This document shows, piece after piece, positions 1 to 10,921 of a DNA stretch of 64,000 bases. Positions within the stretch are counted from its first letter, which is position 1, and each line of letters begins with the position of its first letter. The notes under the pieces were generated by a model. That model did not search any database and was not told the DNA's origin. It saw only the letters and a program-made list of their open reading frames with translations. The stretch comes from Przewalskia tangutica (taxonomy: Eukaryota > Streptophyta > Magnoliopsida > Solanales > Solanaceae), in assembly GCA_029844215.1 (NCBI GenBank), contig CM056720.1, forward strand, positions 29,381,711 through 29,445,710, written 5' to 3'. The translations under genes were made by a program, and so were the position numbers.

Positions 1-104
1 AGGTTAGGTAGGATATTTGTGGAGTAGATGGATAAGGTGTACTTGGGTAAATCTTGGCCTTACACTTGCCTAGCACTTGGCTTCATCTTGGCCATTGGTT
101 GGTC

Positions 105-111
105 TATAAAT
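105..111 (+). promoter_or_regulatory. TE-1 LTR TATA box
   Basis: TATAAAT sits 8-12 bp downstream of an ATTGG (inverted CCAAT) motif and is followed by a C-run leader. The same arrangement occurs at 25173, 15945, 22058, 28205, 29118, 44596 and 50128, and on the - strand at 8367, 14141, 34346 and 41769. Conservation across diverged LTRs supports its being the retrotransposon promoter. Confidence 0.75.
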
Positions 112-129
112 ACCCCCCTTAGTTGATGA

Positions 130-310
130 ACTTCTTCATCCACAAAATGTTTTCTAAGTGTTAAAATCCTCCCCCCCCCCCTCTTAGTAAGAGATCTCGT
201 CCAAGCCCTCTCCCCCTCCCCCTTAGAGAGGCCCTCGGCCGAGAAACCCTCACCCTTGCCTAGTTGGTTTCGAGAAATACACCCCCCCCTTTGTGGTATA
301 GAAATACTTC
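130..310 (+). repeat. C-run-rich transcribed leader of the LTR
   Basis: Just after the TATA box the + strand has four or more runs of 5-10 cytosines separated by short spacers such as CTCGTCC. Every LTR here has an equivalent block (about 16005-16135, 22125-22240, 28265-28355, 29185-29330, 44655-44795), and the - strand elements show G runs. Run lengths vary between copies, as expected for homopolymers. Confidence 0.6.
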
Positions 311-572
311 TCCAAGTATTGTTATAATGCCAAAATATTCTAGCCCAAAACCTTTGTAGTGTTTCCAAGTACCCTCTTTACTAAAAGCCCGGAAAATACT
401 ATTATACTTCCTTTAGCCACTAAACGAAACCCTAAGGAAAAACCTTCATAGTCGGTTGAAGTGTTAAGTAGAAGTTGTGAAGAACTTCTAAGGGTTTCTC
501 GGAGCGTGCAATTAGGAGCTAAACCTTGCTCAGGATCGACGTTTATACTTGGATAATTTTGGGCTTATCGAG

Positions 573-574
573 GT
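573..574 (+). promoter_or_regulatory. Candidate splice donor in LTR leader (GAG/GTAAATA)
   Basis: The GT lies in a strongly conserved block whose end reads TTATCGAG/GTAAATA. Equivalent sites are at 16419, 29605 and 28645 on the + strand and 41418-41419 on the - strand. A second donor-like site, GCGAG/GTATGTG, follows at 864. The gag ATG of the same element is preceded by a pyrimidine-rich acceptor. Splicing is inferred from sequence only. Confidence 0.4.
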
Positions 575-1957
575 AAATACTACTGTCCTTCTGTTGTAAT
601 TGGAATTACATATTGTAGTAGTATAGAAATGAATATAAGACGTATACGGATGGTATAAAAGAAGAGAATTGAATTGATATCACATCAGAAGAATATTAAA
701 AAAGAAGACTGAATCAGATTTACATAGGATCAGATTTAGATGAGACTTATAACCTTTATTGGTTGACTGTTCTGCGAGTAGCATGTACTACTTGGAAGGT
801 GGACAAGGCTAGCCGGGTTATAGCCGTGGAGCATTTTGCTAATAGTCGATAAATCGTCGCGAGGTATGTGATTCTTCCTATCCTCTTGAGCATGATATTT
901 TAAAAGAATATATATATAGTACGGTAGACGTACGTGTGTTAACTGAATGTAGTTTTACGGAAATGTCTTTTGACTTAAGCCTGAATAAAAAGAATCTTGA
1001 AGTATTTCAAAAGAATTAAGAATCCTTTTTGAAAGAAGAATAATACTTGGTTTGAAAGCTTAAGAGTTATACTAGCTTTATGGGAAGTTAGGTATAACGA
1101 CTTAAGAGAGATAAAAAGAATGGTTTATTAATTTTAGAAGTTAAGAGACTTGATCTTAAAAGATAAGAGGCTTGACTTAAATGAATTAATATGAATGTTT
1201 GTGTGAAACCTCATTCGTGAGTAATGAGTACTTGGTTGTTAAAAGGAATAATGTTTTACTGATTTCGGAAATCAGAATAAGTATCGAACAAACCACAGCA
1301 GCGCTAATAAAGGGAAATGTATTGACTAATAAAGTATTATTAAAACCAGTAGAAACCTCCATATGCATAGAAGCTAAGATGAGACAAAATGATATTACAT
1401 TTCCTAGATCATGACTGCTTTAATAAGATTGTTATGAAGAAGAATAACCTACTCACACATAAGGCATATGTTTCTCAAATTGTTTTAAAGGGATTAAAAC
1501 TATGAACTATGAAACCTTTTCGAAAATGAGAAACTTGAGCATTTGAAATTAGGCAAACTTGAACGTTTGGAAAATAATGTTGTTACTTGATTTACAAAGG
1601 GAAGTGTTTTGGTTTACTTAACAATGTTAGTCACTCTATTTTTATACTACGGGTATCGGGTGACCTTTGTAAAAGAAATGGATCTCTAAAAGGAATTTAA
1701 CGTACGTAGTACTTTAGGGTTAAAACCCGGACTTTGGCATAAAATGAAAGTACCTTGAGTTGTGTGTAACTTGCATATGTTTGCGTGCGATAGCCTTGTC
1801 GTGTTAGTATTGTATTTCTATACCACCGCATCTCTCAATGGAGGGCCGGCTGATTTGTTATGATCTTACTTGGACGTACCGGCAGTGACGGAGGATTCCA
1901 CGGGTGCGCTCCTGTTGATAGTGTTATTCCATGGATTAGCTCTCCATGAGGTTTTAC

Positions 1958-2150
1958 TGATTCGGCCTTGGTATCTGGTGGTTGGCTTTCGTACTTGCCC
2001 CGTCTCGTGGCTGATTCGGCCTTGGTATCTGGTAGTTAGCCTTCGCACTTGTCCCGTTCAATTTAGTGGCGAAGTCTCGTGAGACGGCCTTGGTATCTGG
2101 TAGTTAGCCCTCGTACTTGCCCCGGTCAGCTGCGTGACACGGCTTTGGTA
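1958..2150 (+). repeat. Minisatellite of about 60 bp in TE-1 5' LTR
   Basis: About three imperfect copies of a unit containing TTGGTATCTGGT, TAGTTAGCC and ACTTGCCCCG. Related units on the opposite strand are in the TE-2 LTRs (about 5840-6065 and 11640-11825). The array is missing from the 3' LTR of TE-1. Confidence 0.7.
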
Positions 2151-2414
2151 TCTTGAGTTGTGTATAACTTGCCTATACTTGTTGTTGTGTAACTTGCCTA
2201 TGCTTGTTGTGATAGCCTTTGTTGTGCAAGAATTGTGTTTCTATACTACCGCGTCTCTCGATGGAGGGCCGGTTGACTTGTTGAGAACTTACTTGACGCG
2301 TCGCAGCGACTAAGATTCCACGGGTATGCTTCCATTATTATTGTTACATGGGCATGTCTACACCGATGATGGATTCTGTGGGCATGTGACCATTATGGTT
2401 ATTCATGGCGAAAT

Positions 2415-2760
2415 ATCGTGACTTACGGTTGTGATCGGGTGCATAGCCTGTTTACTTGCCCCCGTCAGCTACGTGACGCAGGTGGATCTGGTATAGGTTA
2501 TCGCACTTGCCACGTGTCGCCTTCGCGCGGCATCGTGACTTACGGTTGTGATCGGTGCTTAGTCCGTTACTTGCCCCGCCATCTGCGTGGCGCCGAGGAT
2601 CTCGCGAGGCTATTGCACTTGCCACGTGTCGCCTTCGCGAGTCGTTGGATGAAGCTTCGTGACTTACGGTTGTGATCCGAGCATAGCTGCTTTGCCCCGC
2701 CGCCACGTGATGCAGGTGGATCTGGTATAGGTTATCGCACTTGCAACGTGTCAGCTTCAT
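2415..2760 (+). repeat. Tandem repeat of about 115 bp in TE-1 5' LTR
   Basis: About three units, each starting near GTGACTTACGGTTGTGATC and ending near CACTTGCCACGTGTC. The 3' LTR has the same array at about 27072-27425. The units contain many CAG/CTG sites and are among the least consistent parts between copies. Confidence 0.75.
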
Positions 2761-3463
2761 GTTATGATTATTTCCCGTACGGTTTCTTTATGACACGGGT
2801 GGGACCTGATGTTCAGGTGTACATCTTGGTGTTATCATATCATAGATCACGGCAGCTGGCGAAGGTATTCCACGCATGATTGATGTTGTGGGCGTGAGAC
2901 CCATAGTTATATTTGAGTAATGACTTGAGGGCGTGAGTCCACGACTTGATATAATTGTTGATATGTGTGTATCGTAGTTTGTTATCATACATGTCTCCCG
3001 CTTTATATAGACTATTATGATTTCATTTACTGATTTTCGCCACATACTTGGTACTGTTATCGACCTCTTCGGGCCGTTCACGCCGTAGAGGTACATCGGT
3101 TGTCGATCCCCGCTATAGAATCACATTTCAGCGTATTGAAGCTCCGTTCCTTCTGAGGCTTATCTTTTGTATGTTACCCCGAGTCCAGGGTTCTTGTACA
3201 TTCGTGGTATGGCGGGCCTGTCCGTCATAGTTGTTGTAAAAATCTTAGAGGTGCAGCTAATTGTGGCGGGGTTATAAGGATTGTAACTATTCAAATGTCG
3301 ATATATATATTTGCGTAAAGGCAACCGCTTGGTTGGCCTATTTTCTTTATCTTGATCCATATCTAATTGTATGTTTAAGTTTTTATTTCACGGTTTTTCT
3401 CTCGATGTTGTATCACTAGGGTGCCCGGTAGGCACGATCACGCCCGCCCGGTCGTGACAAAAG

Positions 3464-3479
3464 TGGTATCGTGAGCGAT
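3464..3479 (+). other. TE-1 primer binding site, altered
   Basis: TGGTATC begins five bases after the LTR end, as in a tRNA-Met primer binding site, but the following bases read GTGAGCG instead of AGAGC. TE-3 and both TE-5 copies have related changes at the same place, while TE-2, TE-4 and TE-6 keep TGGTATCAGAG. Confidence 0.7.
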
Positions 3480-3520
3480 TAGTCCTCTGAAAGTGTCTGC
3501 ACCGTGTCTAGTAGAGTCTT

Positions 3521-3554
3521 GATTATCGATGTGTTGTGCACCACATCTATAATC
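3521..3554 (+). other. Leader hairpin with palindromic loop (TE-1)
   Basis: Left arm GATTATCGATGTG (3521-3533), loop TTGTGCAC (3534-3541) and right arm CACATCTATAATC (3542-3554) pair at 12 of 13 positions. The loop holds the 6-base palindrome GTGCAC. It lies between the PBS and gag, where retroviral and retrotransposon RNAs carry dimerisation and packaging signals. An A at the fifth stem pair matches a T on the other arm, where TE-4 has G-C. Confidence 0.6.
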
Positions 3555-3664
3555 AGGAGGTTGCAGGACATTTAGGATTGGTTTCCATTCTTCTCATTCT
3601 GAGATCGTGCCTTAGAGTTGTATGATAAGTTGGACCCCTCTGACGTATTTCGTTTTTACCAGTT

Positions 3665-4760
3665 ATGCCTCCGCGCAAGGCAACCCGCCCGTGGCGGCAA
3701 GGCGAGAGGAGCGCGAGTAGCAAATGCGGCGGTCTACAGAGACCACAGCACTGAGCCTCCATCCCACATTCCGAGCAGAGAGATGGGTTACAAGAGTTGG
3801 CCCGATTGGCCGTTGTCAGGCCAGACTTGAGGATAGGCTAGACGCAACAGTTCCAGTAGCACCAGTGGTTCACCCTAGATCAGATAGTTTGAGGCTACGG
3901 GATTTTCTGAGTTGTAGCCCGCCAGAGTTTTATGGGTCGAGGCCTGGGGATGATCCGCAGGAGTTCATCCGACAGTTACAGCGGATCATGAGAGTGATCA
4001 AGGCATCGGAGACCGAGTCAGTGGTCCTAGGTTCGCATCGGCTGCGTGATACCGCAGTCGACTGGTTTGATTCGTGGGAGCTGTCCCGGGGAGAGAATGC
4101 ACTTCCATCTATATGGGACGAGTTCTCAGGGGCATTTCTTGCACATTTCTTGCCTCCACAGATGAGGAGGGCTCGGGCCGACAGATTTTTGGTGTTGCGG
4201 CAGAACGAGCGTACGGTTCGGGAGTACAATGTGGAGTTCGACTCATTGGCCGGACGCCCCGTTAGTAGCTAGTATGGAGGATGGAGTGCACCGATATGTT
4301 ACAGGGCTCGATGATTACCTAGCAGAGAGTTGTTCGGGTGTAGCTCTTCAGCCGAGCATGGACATTGCCCGCATACAGGCTTATGCACTTGGATGTGAGG
4401 AGCGGAGAGATCGACGGAATGACCAAGATCAGCAGAAGAGGGCCAGAACAGCAGGGTCCTTTGGTGACTTTCAAGGCGCACCGCCTCGAAGAAAGCCGCG
4501 ATGCGCCCGCCACATGCAGTGGTCCCCACCGTCGTCGGACGCCCAGGATATTCAGAGCCGGCCGTGGCTCCCGTGTTTCAGATTTTCAGGAGTAGAAGTG
4601 CTCGCGGATGAGGCCACCAGATCTCGGTGGCCGCTGGTAACGCCCATGTGGGAATGTCGCATCTTGTTTGGGAGATTGCTATACTTGCGGCCGAGGCCAT
4701 TTGACGAGATTGTCCGACTGTGGTAGCATCGCGGATAGCACTGACTACTAGATCGCCATG
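3665..4760 (+). pseudogene. gag: gag of TE-1, frameshifted
   Basis: Gag is the nucleocapsid-type structural protein of Ty3/gypsy elements and assembles the cytoplasmic particle that packages element RNA. The start follows a pyrimidine-rich stretch ending in CAG, and the first codons give MPPRKATR, as in TE-6. A retrotransposon-gag core is readable from about 3890 to 4270, with conserved residues around WFDSWELSRGE, then a frameshift near 4255 and a second segment to about 4480. A CCHC zinc-knuckle starts at 4677 (C-YT-C-GRG-H), then loses frame. No protease follows; the gag end runs into the gag-only tail. Not translatable as one chain as sequenced. Confidence 0.8.
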
Positions 4761-5133
4761 GGTTCTTCACCTTCCATAGCTAGGAAGGATGTTCATACAC
4801 CTACAGCCACCAGAGAGGTCATGGAAGTTCCTAGCTTTAATGGTCCTTGAACCGCCTATTTTCAGGTATATTCTTAACCCTCTAGAGATTTGTATGTATT
4901 GATGTTATGATGATGTGTTTAGTGTTATGTTCGGATAGCTTTGTGCTAAAATGTGACTTAGAAGCCTGGTTAGTGAAAAGGGTAAGCACGGGGTGAAAAT
5001 GATGAACCTTAGAATATTACAGTTGAGACCTTAGATGTAAGGCCGTCTTGAGTACAAGATTTTGCGGGTGATCTTTGTCAGAATGTATAAGTACACGTGG
5101 AGTAATTGTGGGAAAATTCCTTGGGTGGTGTAA
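4761..5133 (+). other. Post-gag non-coding segment of TE-1, left of TE-2
   Basis: This follows the last gag-like codons, where coding elements would begin protease. It starts near a TCTTAACCCTCTAGAGA motif shared with TE-2, TE-3 and both TE-5 copies. I see no open frame or pol similarity. It continues at 14568 after the TE-2 insertion. Confidence 0.65.
5129..5133. repeat. TSD of TE-2, left copy (TGTAA)
   Basis: TGTAA precedes TE-2 at 5129-5133 and recurs directly after it at 14563-14567. Five bases is the usual length for Ty3/gypsy insertion. Confidence 0.9.
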
Positions 5134-8100
5134 TGTCACGACCCGTAAATCCGGGCCCGTGACTGGTGCCTTACCCCGGGCACCCTAGTGATACAACATC
5201 AGAGAAAATCAGCGGAAATAAAACATAATCACGAAATGAGAGATATGATAAATAAACAGGCCAACCAAAACAGTTGCCTTTCAACATATATATATAAACG
5301 TTTGAACAGTTACAATCCTTACAACCCTACCACAACAAAGGCTGCACTTAAGATTTTTACAACAACTATGACGACAGGCTCGCCATACCCTCAATGTACA
5401 AGAACCTACTGACATCGTGGTAACATACCAAAGATAAGCCTCCAAGGAACGAGCTTCCCAATACGCTGAAAGGTGATCCTAAAATGGATCGACAATGATG
5501 TACTTCTACTGCGGCATGAACGCACTTCGGAAGGAGGTCAAGATAACAGTACCAAGTATGTGAAATCAGAATACTATAAATGAAATCATAATAGTCTATA
5601 TAAAGCGGGAGACATGTATGATAACCAAACTACAGACACACATATAATGATTATATCAAGTCGTGGTCTCACGCCTCCGGTCATTTACTCAAATATAATT
5701 ATGGGTCTCACGCCCACAACATCGGGCCATGCCCGTGGAATACCTTCCTCACCGCCGGCTATGATATGATAACATCAAGAAGTACACCAACACCAAGTCC
5801 TACGATGCCAAAGCCGTAATAACAATACAATACAACCAAACCACGGCCGACACGGCAAGTGCGAGCCGACTACGGATACCAAGGCCGGTCACGTAGTCGA
5901 CCGGCAAGTACGAGGGCTGACCACTGTGTACCAAGGTCAGATCACGAGACTTCGTCACTACACCGAACGGGCAAGCGCGAGGGCTAACTACGTGTACTAA
6001 GGCCGAATCAGCCACGAGGCGGCAAGTCGAAGCCACCACCGTGTACCAAGGCCGAACAAGAAGAAACCTCATGGAGAGCTAGTCCATGGAATAACACTAT
6101 CATCGTGAGCATACCCGTGAAATTTTCCACACCGCAGACGCCCAAGTAAGTCCTCAACAAGTCAACCTACTCTATTGAGAGACGGTAATATAGAACACCA
6201 TTCTTGCATAACAAAGGCTATCACAACAAGCATAGGCAAGTTACACAACAACAAGCATAGGCAAGTTACACAACAACAAGCATAGGCAAGTTATCCACAA
6301 CTCAAGGTACTTTCATTTTATGTCAAAGTCCGGGTTTTAATCCTAAAGTACTACGTACGTTGAGTTCCTTTTAACGATCCATTCCCTTTTATAAAAGTCA
6401 CCCGATACCCGTAGCATAAAATAGAGTGACTTATATCTTTTAAGTAAACCAAAACAACTTCCATACTATCCTTTTTAAAACCAAATTAAGGCAATACCAT
6501 GCCTTCTTTTTAGACCAAACCACTTCTCTTTTAAAGTCAAGTTACCACATTAAAACCAGTGATAAAAACCCTTCTTTTGTTTTCATAAAGTCGTTATAAC
6601 CAACTTCCCATAAGGCTGTTATAACACTTTATGTTTTAAACCATTTTAAGACAACACAATGCCTTTCTTTACCCTAAAGTTCCAGTTTGCTTAATTTCAA
6701 TTACGCCACTTCTTTTAGAAAAGTTTCAGAGTTCAATGTCTTAATCTCTTTTTAAAACAATTGAGTAACATATGCCCTAAAGTAGGTTATTCTTGTTCAT
6801 AATCAATCTTATTAAGCCATGATCTAGAAAATGTAATCTCATTTTGTCTCATCTTAGCTTCTATGCATGGAGGTTTCTACCGGTTTTAATAATACTTCAT
6901 TAGTCATTACATTTTTCTTTATTAGCGCTGCAGATGGTTTGTTCGATACTTATTCTCGATTTCCGAATCAAGAAACATTATTCCTTTTACAACTGTGTAC
7001 TCATTACTCACGAATGAGGTTTCTCACTAACATCCATATCAAGTCAAGTCTCTTATCTTTTAAGATTAAGTCTCTTAACTTCTAAAAATCAAGAAACCAT
7101 TCTCTTAAGACGTTATACCTAACTTCCCATAAAGCTAGTATAACTCTTATGTTTTCAAAACCAAGTATTACTCTTCATAAAGATGATTCAGATTCTTTGA
7201 AATACTTCAAGATTCTTTACTATTACACAACAAGTCGGTTATAAGTCAAATCGATTACCTTTTTAAAACCACAAAGCATTTCCTTACCTACATAAAGTCA
7301 TATAACCAACTTCCCATAAAGTCGTTATAAAACTTTATGTTTTAAACCAATCAAATACATTTAGCACATGACGCTCACCGTACTACATAGTTACACACAT
7401 ATCATGCTAGAAAAGATAGGAGAGGTTCACATACCTCGCGACGATTATCGACTAATAGCAAAACTCTCCAAGTACCTCAAACCGCTCGGCTACACCTTAA
7501 GCCAAGTAGACCACGCCACACGCAGATTTCAACCTATAGAGGCCACAAGGCGCGCCTATTAACATCTTAGATCTCAATGTAGAATATTCTACGTAAAATT
7601 CGGCAAGACACCTCCCCCATGACAGAATCTCCTCCTCTATCGAGGCCGGCTACCAAGCCAACCAGGGGTTTGCACGCCTAACCTGACGTACAAGAATACT
7701 ACACAAGTCTCATCAGAATACACCCTATGTAATTACAGTTCAGTTCTCTTCTTTAAAATTCAGGCTTAAGTCAAAAGACATTGCCGCACAATTATAATGT
7801 TCATTTCTATATATAGTATACTTCAACTATATATTCCTACAACATGTAATTTCCAATTACAATAGAAGGTCAAGAGTGTTTACCTCGATAAGCCCAAAAT
7901 TATCCGAGTTTATATGTCGATCCTGAGCAAGGTTTAGCTCTTACTCAGCGGCGCTCAACCCGCTCCAAACAACCCTTAGAAGTTCTAACCAACTTCTACT
8001 CAATTACTTCAACTATCAATGAAGATTTCCTTAGGGTTTCATAGTGGCTAAAGGAAGTATAAGAGTATTTTCTGGGCTTTTGTATAAGTGTAATCTTGGG

Positions 8101-8777
8101 AATACTACAAGGTATTTGGGCCAAGGTATTTGGACATTATAACAATACTAGGAGAGTATTTCTATACCACAACAAGGGGTATTATACGAAAACAACTAGG
8201 CTGAGTGGTACCCACCGCTAACTACTACAGCGGGAGGGGAAGCTCTCGCCAAAGGGCCTTCTCAAAGGGGGGGTGTGGTGGACGAAAGAGCAAGAGGGAG
8301 GGAGTATTTTGAAACTTAGTTAGATTGCTCAAGTGAGGATGAAGAAAGTCTTCAACTTAGAGGGGTATTTATAGGTCAAGTGAAGGCCAACCAATGGCCA
8401 AGATGAAGACAAGTGCATAGCAAGTGTAAGGCCAAGATTTAGCCATGTGCTACCTTATCCATCTACACAAAATATCCTACCTAACCCTTGACCAAAATTT
8501 CAACACAAAAAACGTGCCAATGGTCTAGCTTTGCGTCACTTGCTTCCAATGGGAGGGTGACACTTGTCCCCCTCCGTTGGTCCAAAATGTTTCGCCTCTG
8601 AAAAATCCGCAAAATTATTAATGACATAGCGGAATTTTCCCTACGTAAGTCGTGGAAACGTTTCGTCGAAAGCGACTCTTTTCGCACTTGTGCCCAATTT
8701 TGAACCTTGCCTAATCTTAAGGCTCAAATTCTTATCGCACGCCCTCACGTACATACTGCGGAAATACTGGTATAACA
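5134..8777 (-). repeat. TE-2 3' LTR (left side)
   Basis: Begins TGTCACGACCC and ends GTATAACA on the + strand, the reverse complement of family ends TGTTATAC and GGGTCGTGACA. It holds a TATA box at 8367-8373, a minisatellite near 5840-6065, and direct copies of a module containing GCATAGGCAAGTTACACAACA near 6233-6297. No genes. Confidence 0.9.
8367..8373 (-). promoter_or_regulatory. TE-2 left LTR TATA box
   Basis: TATAAAT on the - strand, in the same context as the other family LTRs, with an ATTGG motif about 15-20 bp upstream. Confidence 0.7.
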
Positions 8778-8792
8778 TTCTCCCCTCTTAGA

Positions 8793-8810
8793 AACATTCG
8801 TCCGAATGTT
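8793..8810 (-). other. Pre-PPT inverted repeat of TE-2
   Basis: AACATTCG and CGAATGTT flank a 2-base spacer (3 bases in the other elements) just upstream of the polypurine tract on the - strand. All family members have it in the same position. Confidence 0.65.
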
Positions 8811-9544
8811 CCTTCTCAAGACGGATAACGATGAAGTTTTCTAACAAGTTGCCAACGCCACACCGCCACGAAATAACACACGTTCTCTTCCTTCCTTACT
8901 CGTCGTGCCGCTTCTCGAACACCGAACTCTTCTACTATCGTACCACTTCATCATCGCTACAGTTCCCAAAACTTTGTAGTCACCACCTCCAAACTTGGTC
9001 ATCTTACTAGCTTCACTTCTCTCTAAGGCCATTCCCGGCCTTCACGATCCGCTTCTGGCCGAACATAACCACGAACTCATACGACGGTCATCTAAACTTG
9101 GGCCTAGCTCCCTCGTGACCCTACCACGGCGGGACCACCTCGATCGACCCACCTCATTCGGACTCGGGTTGACACGCAACACGTCCTCAACCCGAGCCTC
9201 ACACGCCGACTCTCGTTTCTCGATCCGAACAATCTTACCTATACAGTCATGAAAGCTACCACTTCCATTTACACCACCCAAGGAAATTTTCCACAATTAC
9301 ACCACGCATACTTACACATTCTGACAAAGATCCCCCGAAAAATCTTGTACTCAAGATGGCCTTACATCTAAGGTCTCAACTGTAATATTCTAAGGTTCAT
9401 CACTTTCTCACCCCCAGGCTTACCCTTTTTACCTACCAGGTTTCTAAATCACATTTTAGCACAAAACTATCCGAACATAACACTAAACACATCATCATAA
9501 CATCAATACATACAAAGCTCTAGAGGGTTAAGGATATACTGAAA
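8811..9544 (-). other. Pol-replacing segment of TE-2
   Basis: About 0.73 kb between gag and the pre-PPT repeat, where coding elements hold protease to integrase. It has no pol motif. It matches the equivalent segments of TE-1 (14568-15180) and TE-5 (about 43260-44160 and 48815-49715). It contains a perfect 10-bp stem, CTCGGGTTGA at 9163-9172 and TCAACCCGAG at 9187-9196, with a 14-base loop. Confidence 0.7.
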
Positions 9545-10719
9545 ATAGGCGGTTCAAAGGACCGCTAAGCTGGGAACTCCCACCGCGACCTCTGGGGCTG
9601 TGGGTGTCGAACATCTGCTCGCTATGGAAGGTGTAGAACCCAATCGCTGCTCTAGTAATCAGGCTATCTACTACCGCTACCCACAGTCGGACAATCTCTC
9701 GCGGATGGCCCTGTTGGCGCAGAATAACAATCTCCCAAGTCGATCGACACTCTCCTTATGAAGTTTTCCCAACGCCACACTGAGACAAGGGCAACCTCAT
9801 CCGCGAGCACTCACTACTCCCGAAAATCTGAAACACAGGAGCCACGACCTGCTCCCGAATATCCCAAAGGTCCCGGCGTGGAGGACCACTCTGTCGGTGG
9901 AGGCGCATAATCGGCTTTCTTCTTGGCGGTCCGCCTCGAAAGTCACCAAAGGACCTGCTGTTACGCCCTCTTCGACCACTGGTCATTCGTCGATTTATCC
10001 GCTCCTCACATCAGTGCATACGCTGCATGCGGGCAATGTCCATGCTCGGCTGAAGAGCTACACCCGAACAACTCTCGGCTAGGTGATCATCGAGCCTTGT
10101 AACATATCGGTGCACTCGATCCTCCATACTAGCTACCAACGCGGGCGTGCGGCAATGAGTCGAACTCACATTGTACTCCCGAACCGTCGCGGATTCGCCG
10201 CAACATCAAAAATCACCGGCGAGCCTCCTCATCTGTGGAGGCAAGAAATGTGCAAGAAAGGCCTCGAGAACTCGTCCCATAAAGCCGGAAGTCATGCTCT
10301 CCCGGACAGCTCCGAATCAAACGATCATGCGGTATCACGCAGCCGATGCGAACCTAGGACCACCGACTCGGTCTCCGATGCCTTGATCACTCTCATGATC
10401 CGCTGCAACTGTCGGATGAACTCCTGCGGATCATCCTCAGGTCTCGACCCATAAAACTCTGGCGGTTTACAACTCCGAAAATCCAGTAGCCTCGAACTAT
10501 CTCGATCTAGGGTGAACCATCGGTGCTCTTTGGGCTACTGCGTCCGGCCTATCCTCAAGTCCGCCTGACCACGGCCATTGGTGGGCCAGCTCCTTGTGAC
10601 TCATCTCCTGCTCCCGGTGCGGGATGGAGGCTCGGTATTGTGGTCTCTGCGTTGCTCTGCTCGCGACTCCGCCTGCTGCGCTTGCCCGCCACGGGCCGGG
10701 TTGCCTTACGCGGAGGCAT
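9545..10719 (-). pseudogene. gag: gag of TE-2, frameshifted
   Basis: Read on the - strand from the ATG at 10719, which follows a pyrimidine tract ending in CAG and gives MPPRKATR-like codons. The gag core lies at about 10450-10080 and matches the TE-1 and TE-5 cores, including the RIMRVIKASETESVVLGS block. Several one- to three-base losses break the frame. The nucleocapsid region with a damaged CCHC knuckle is at about 9700-9780. The gag end shares its junction sequence (a GCGGTCC...GAACCGC pair) with TE-1, so both probably descend from the same pol-deletion event. Confidence 0.75.
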
Positions 10720-10828
10720 AACTGGTAAAAACGAAGTATGTCAGAGGGGTCCATCTTATTACATGGCTCTAAGGCACGATCTCGGAATGAGAAGAATGGA
10801 AAGCAACCTAAATGTCCTGCGACCTCAC

Positions 10829-10862
10829 GATTATAGATGTGGTGCACAACACACCGATAATC
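10829..10862 (-). other. Leader hairpin with palindromic loop (TE-2)
   Basis: The same 34-base hairpin as in TE-4 and TE-5, on the - strand: GATTATCGGTGTG, loop TTGTGCAC, CACATCTATAATC. The stem has one G-T wobble and one internal mismatch. Confidence 0.6.
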
Positions 10863-10921
10863 AAGACTACTGACACGGCAGTGCAGACACTTTCCGAGGA
10901 CTAACTTCTCTGATACCACTT

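Larger units (their letters stand above)
1..3459 (+). repeat. TE-1 5' LTR (5'-truncated by the window edge)
   Basis: The first bases match the LTR sequence at 15514 onward, and the LTR ends at GTCGTGACA just before a tRNA-Met-type PBS. It contains a TATA box, a C-run leader, donor-like GAG/GTAAATA and GAG/GTATGTG sites, and two short tandem arrays in the distal third. It carries about 400 bp (roughly 1745-2155) that its 3' LTR partner lacks. No gene is present; the small open frames here are not conserved between copies. Confidence 0.88.

Noticed and set aside
10083..10454. 123-codon open frame on the + strand
   Set aside because: Antisense shadow of the TE-2 gag core; similar shadows occur opposite gag in TE-1 and TE-5.
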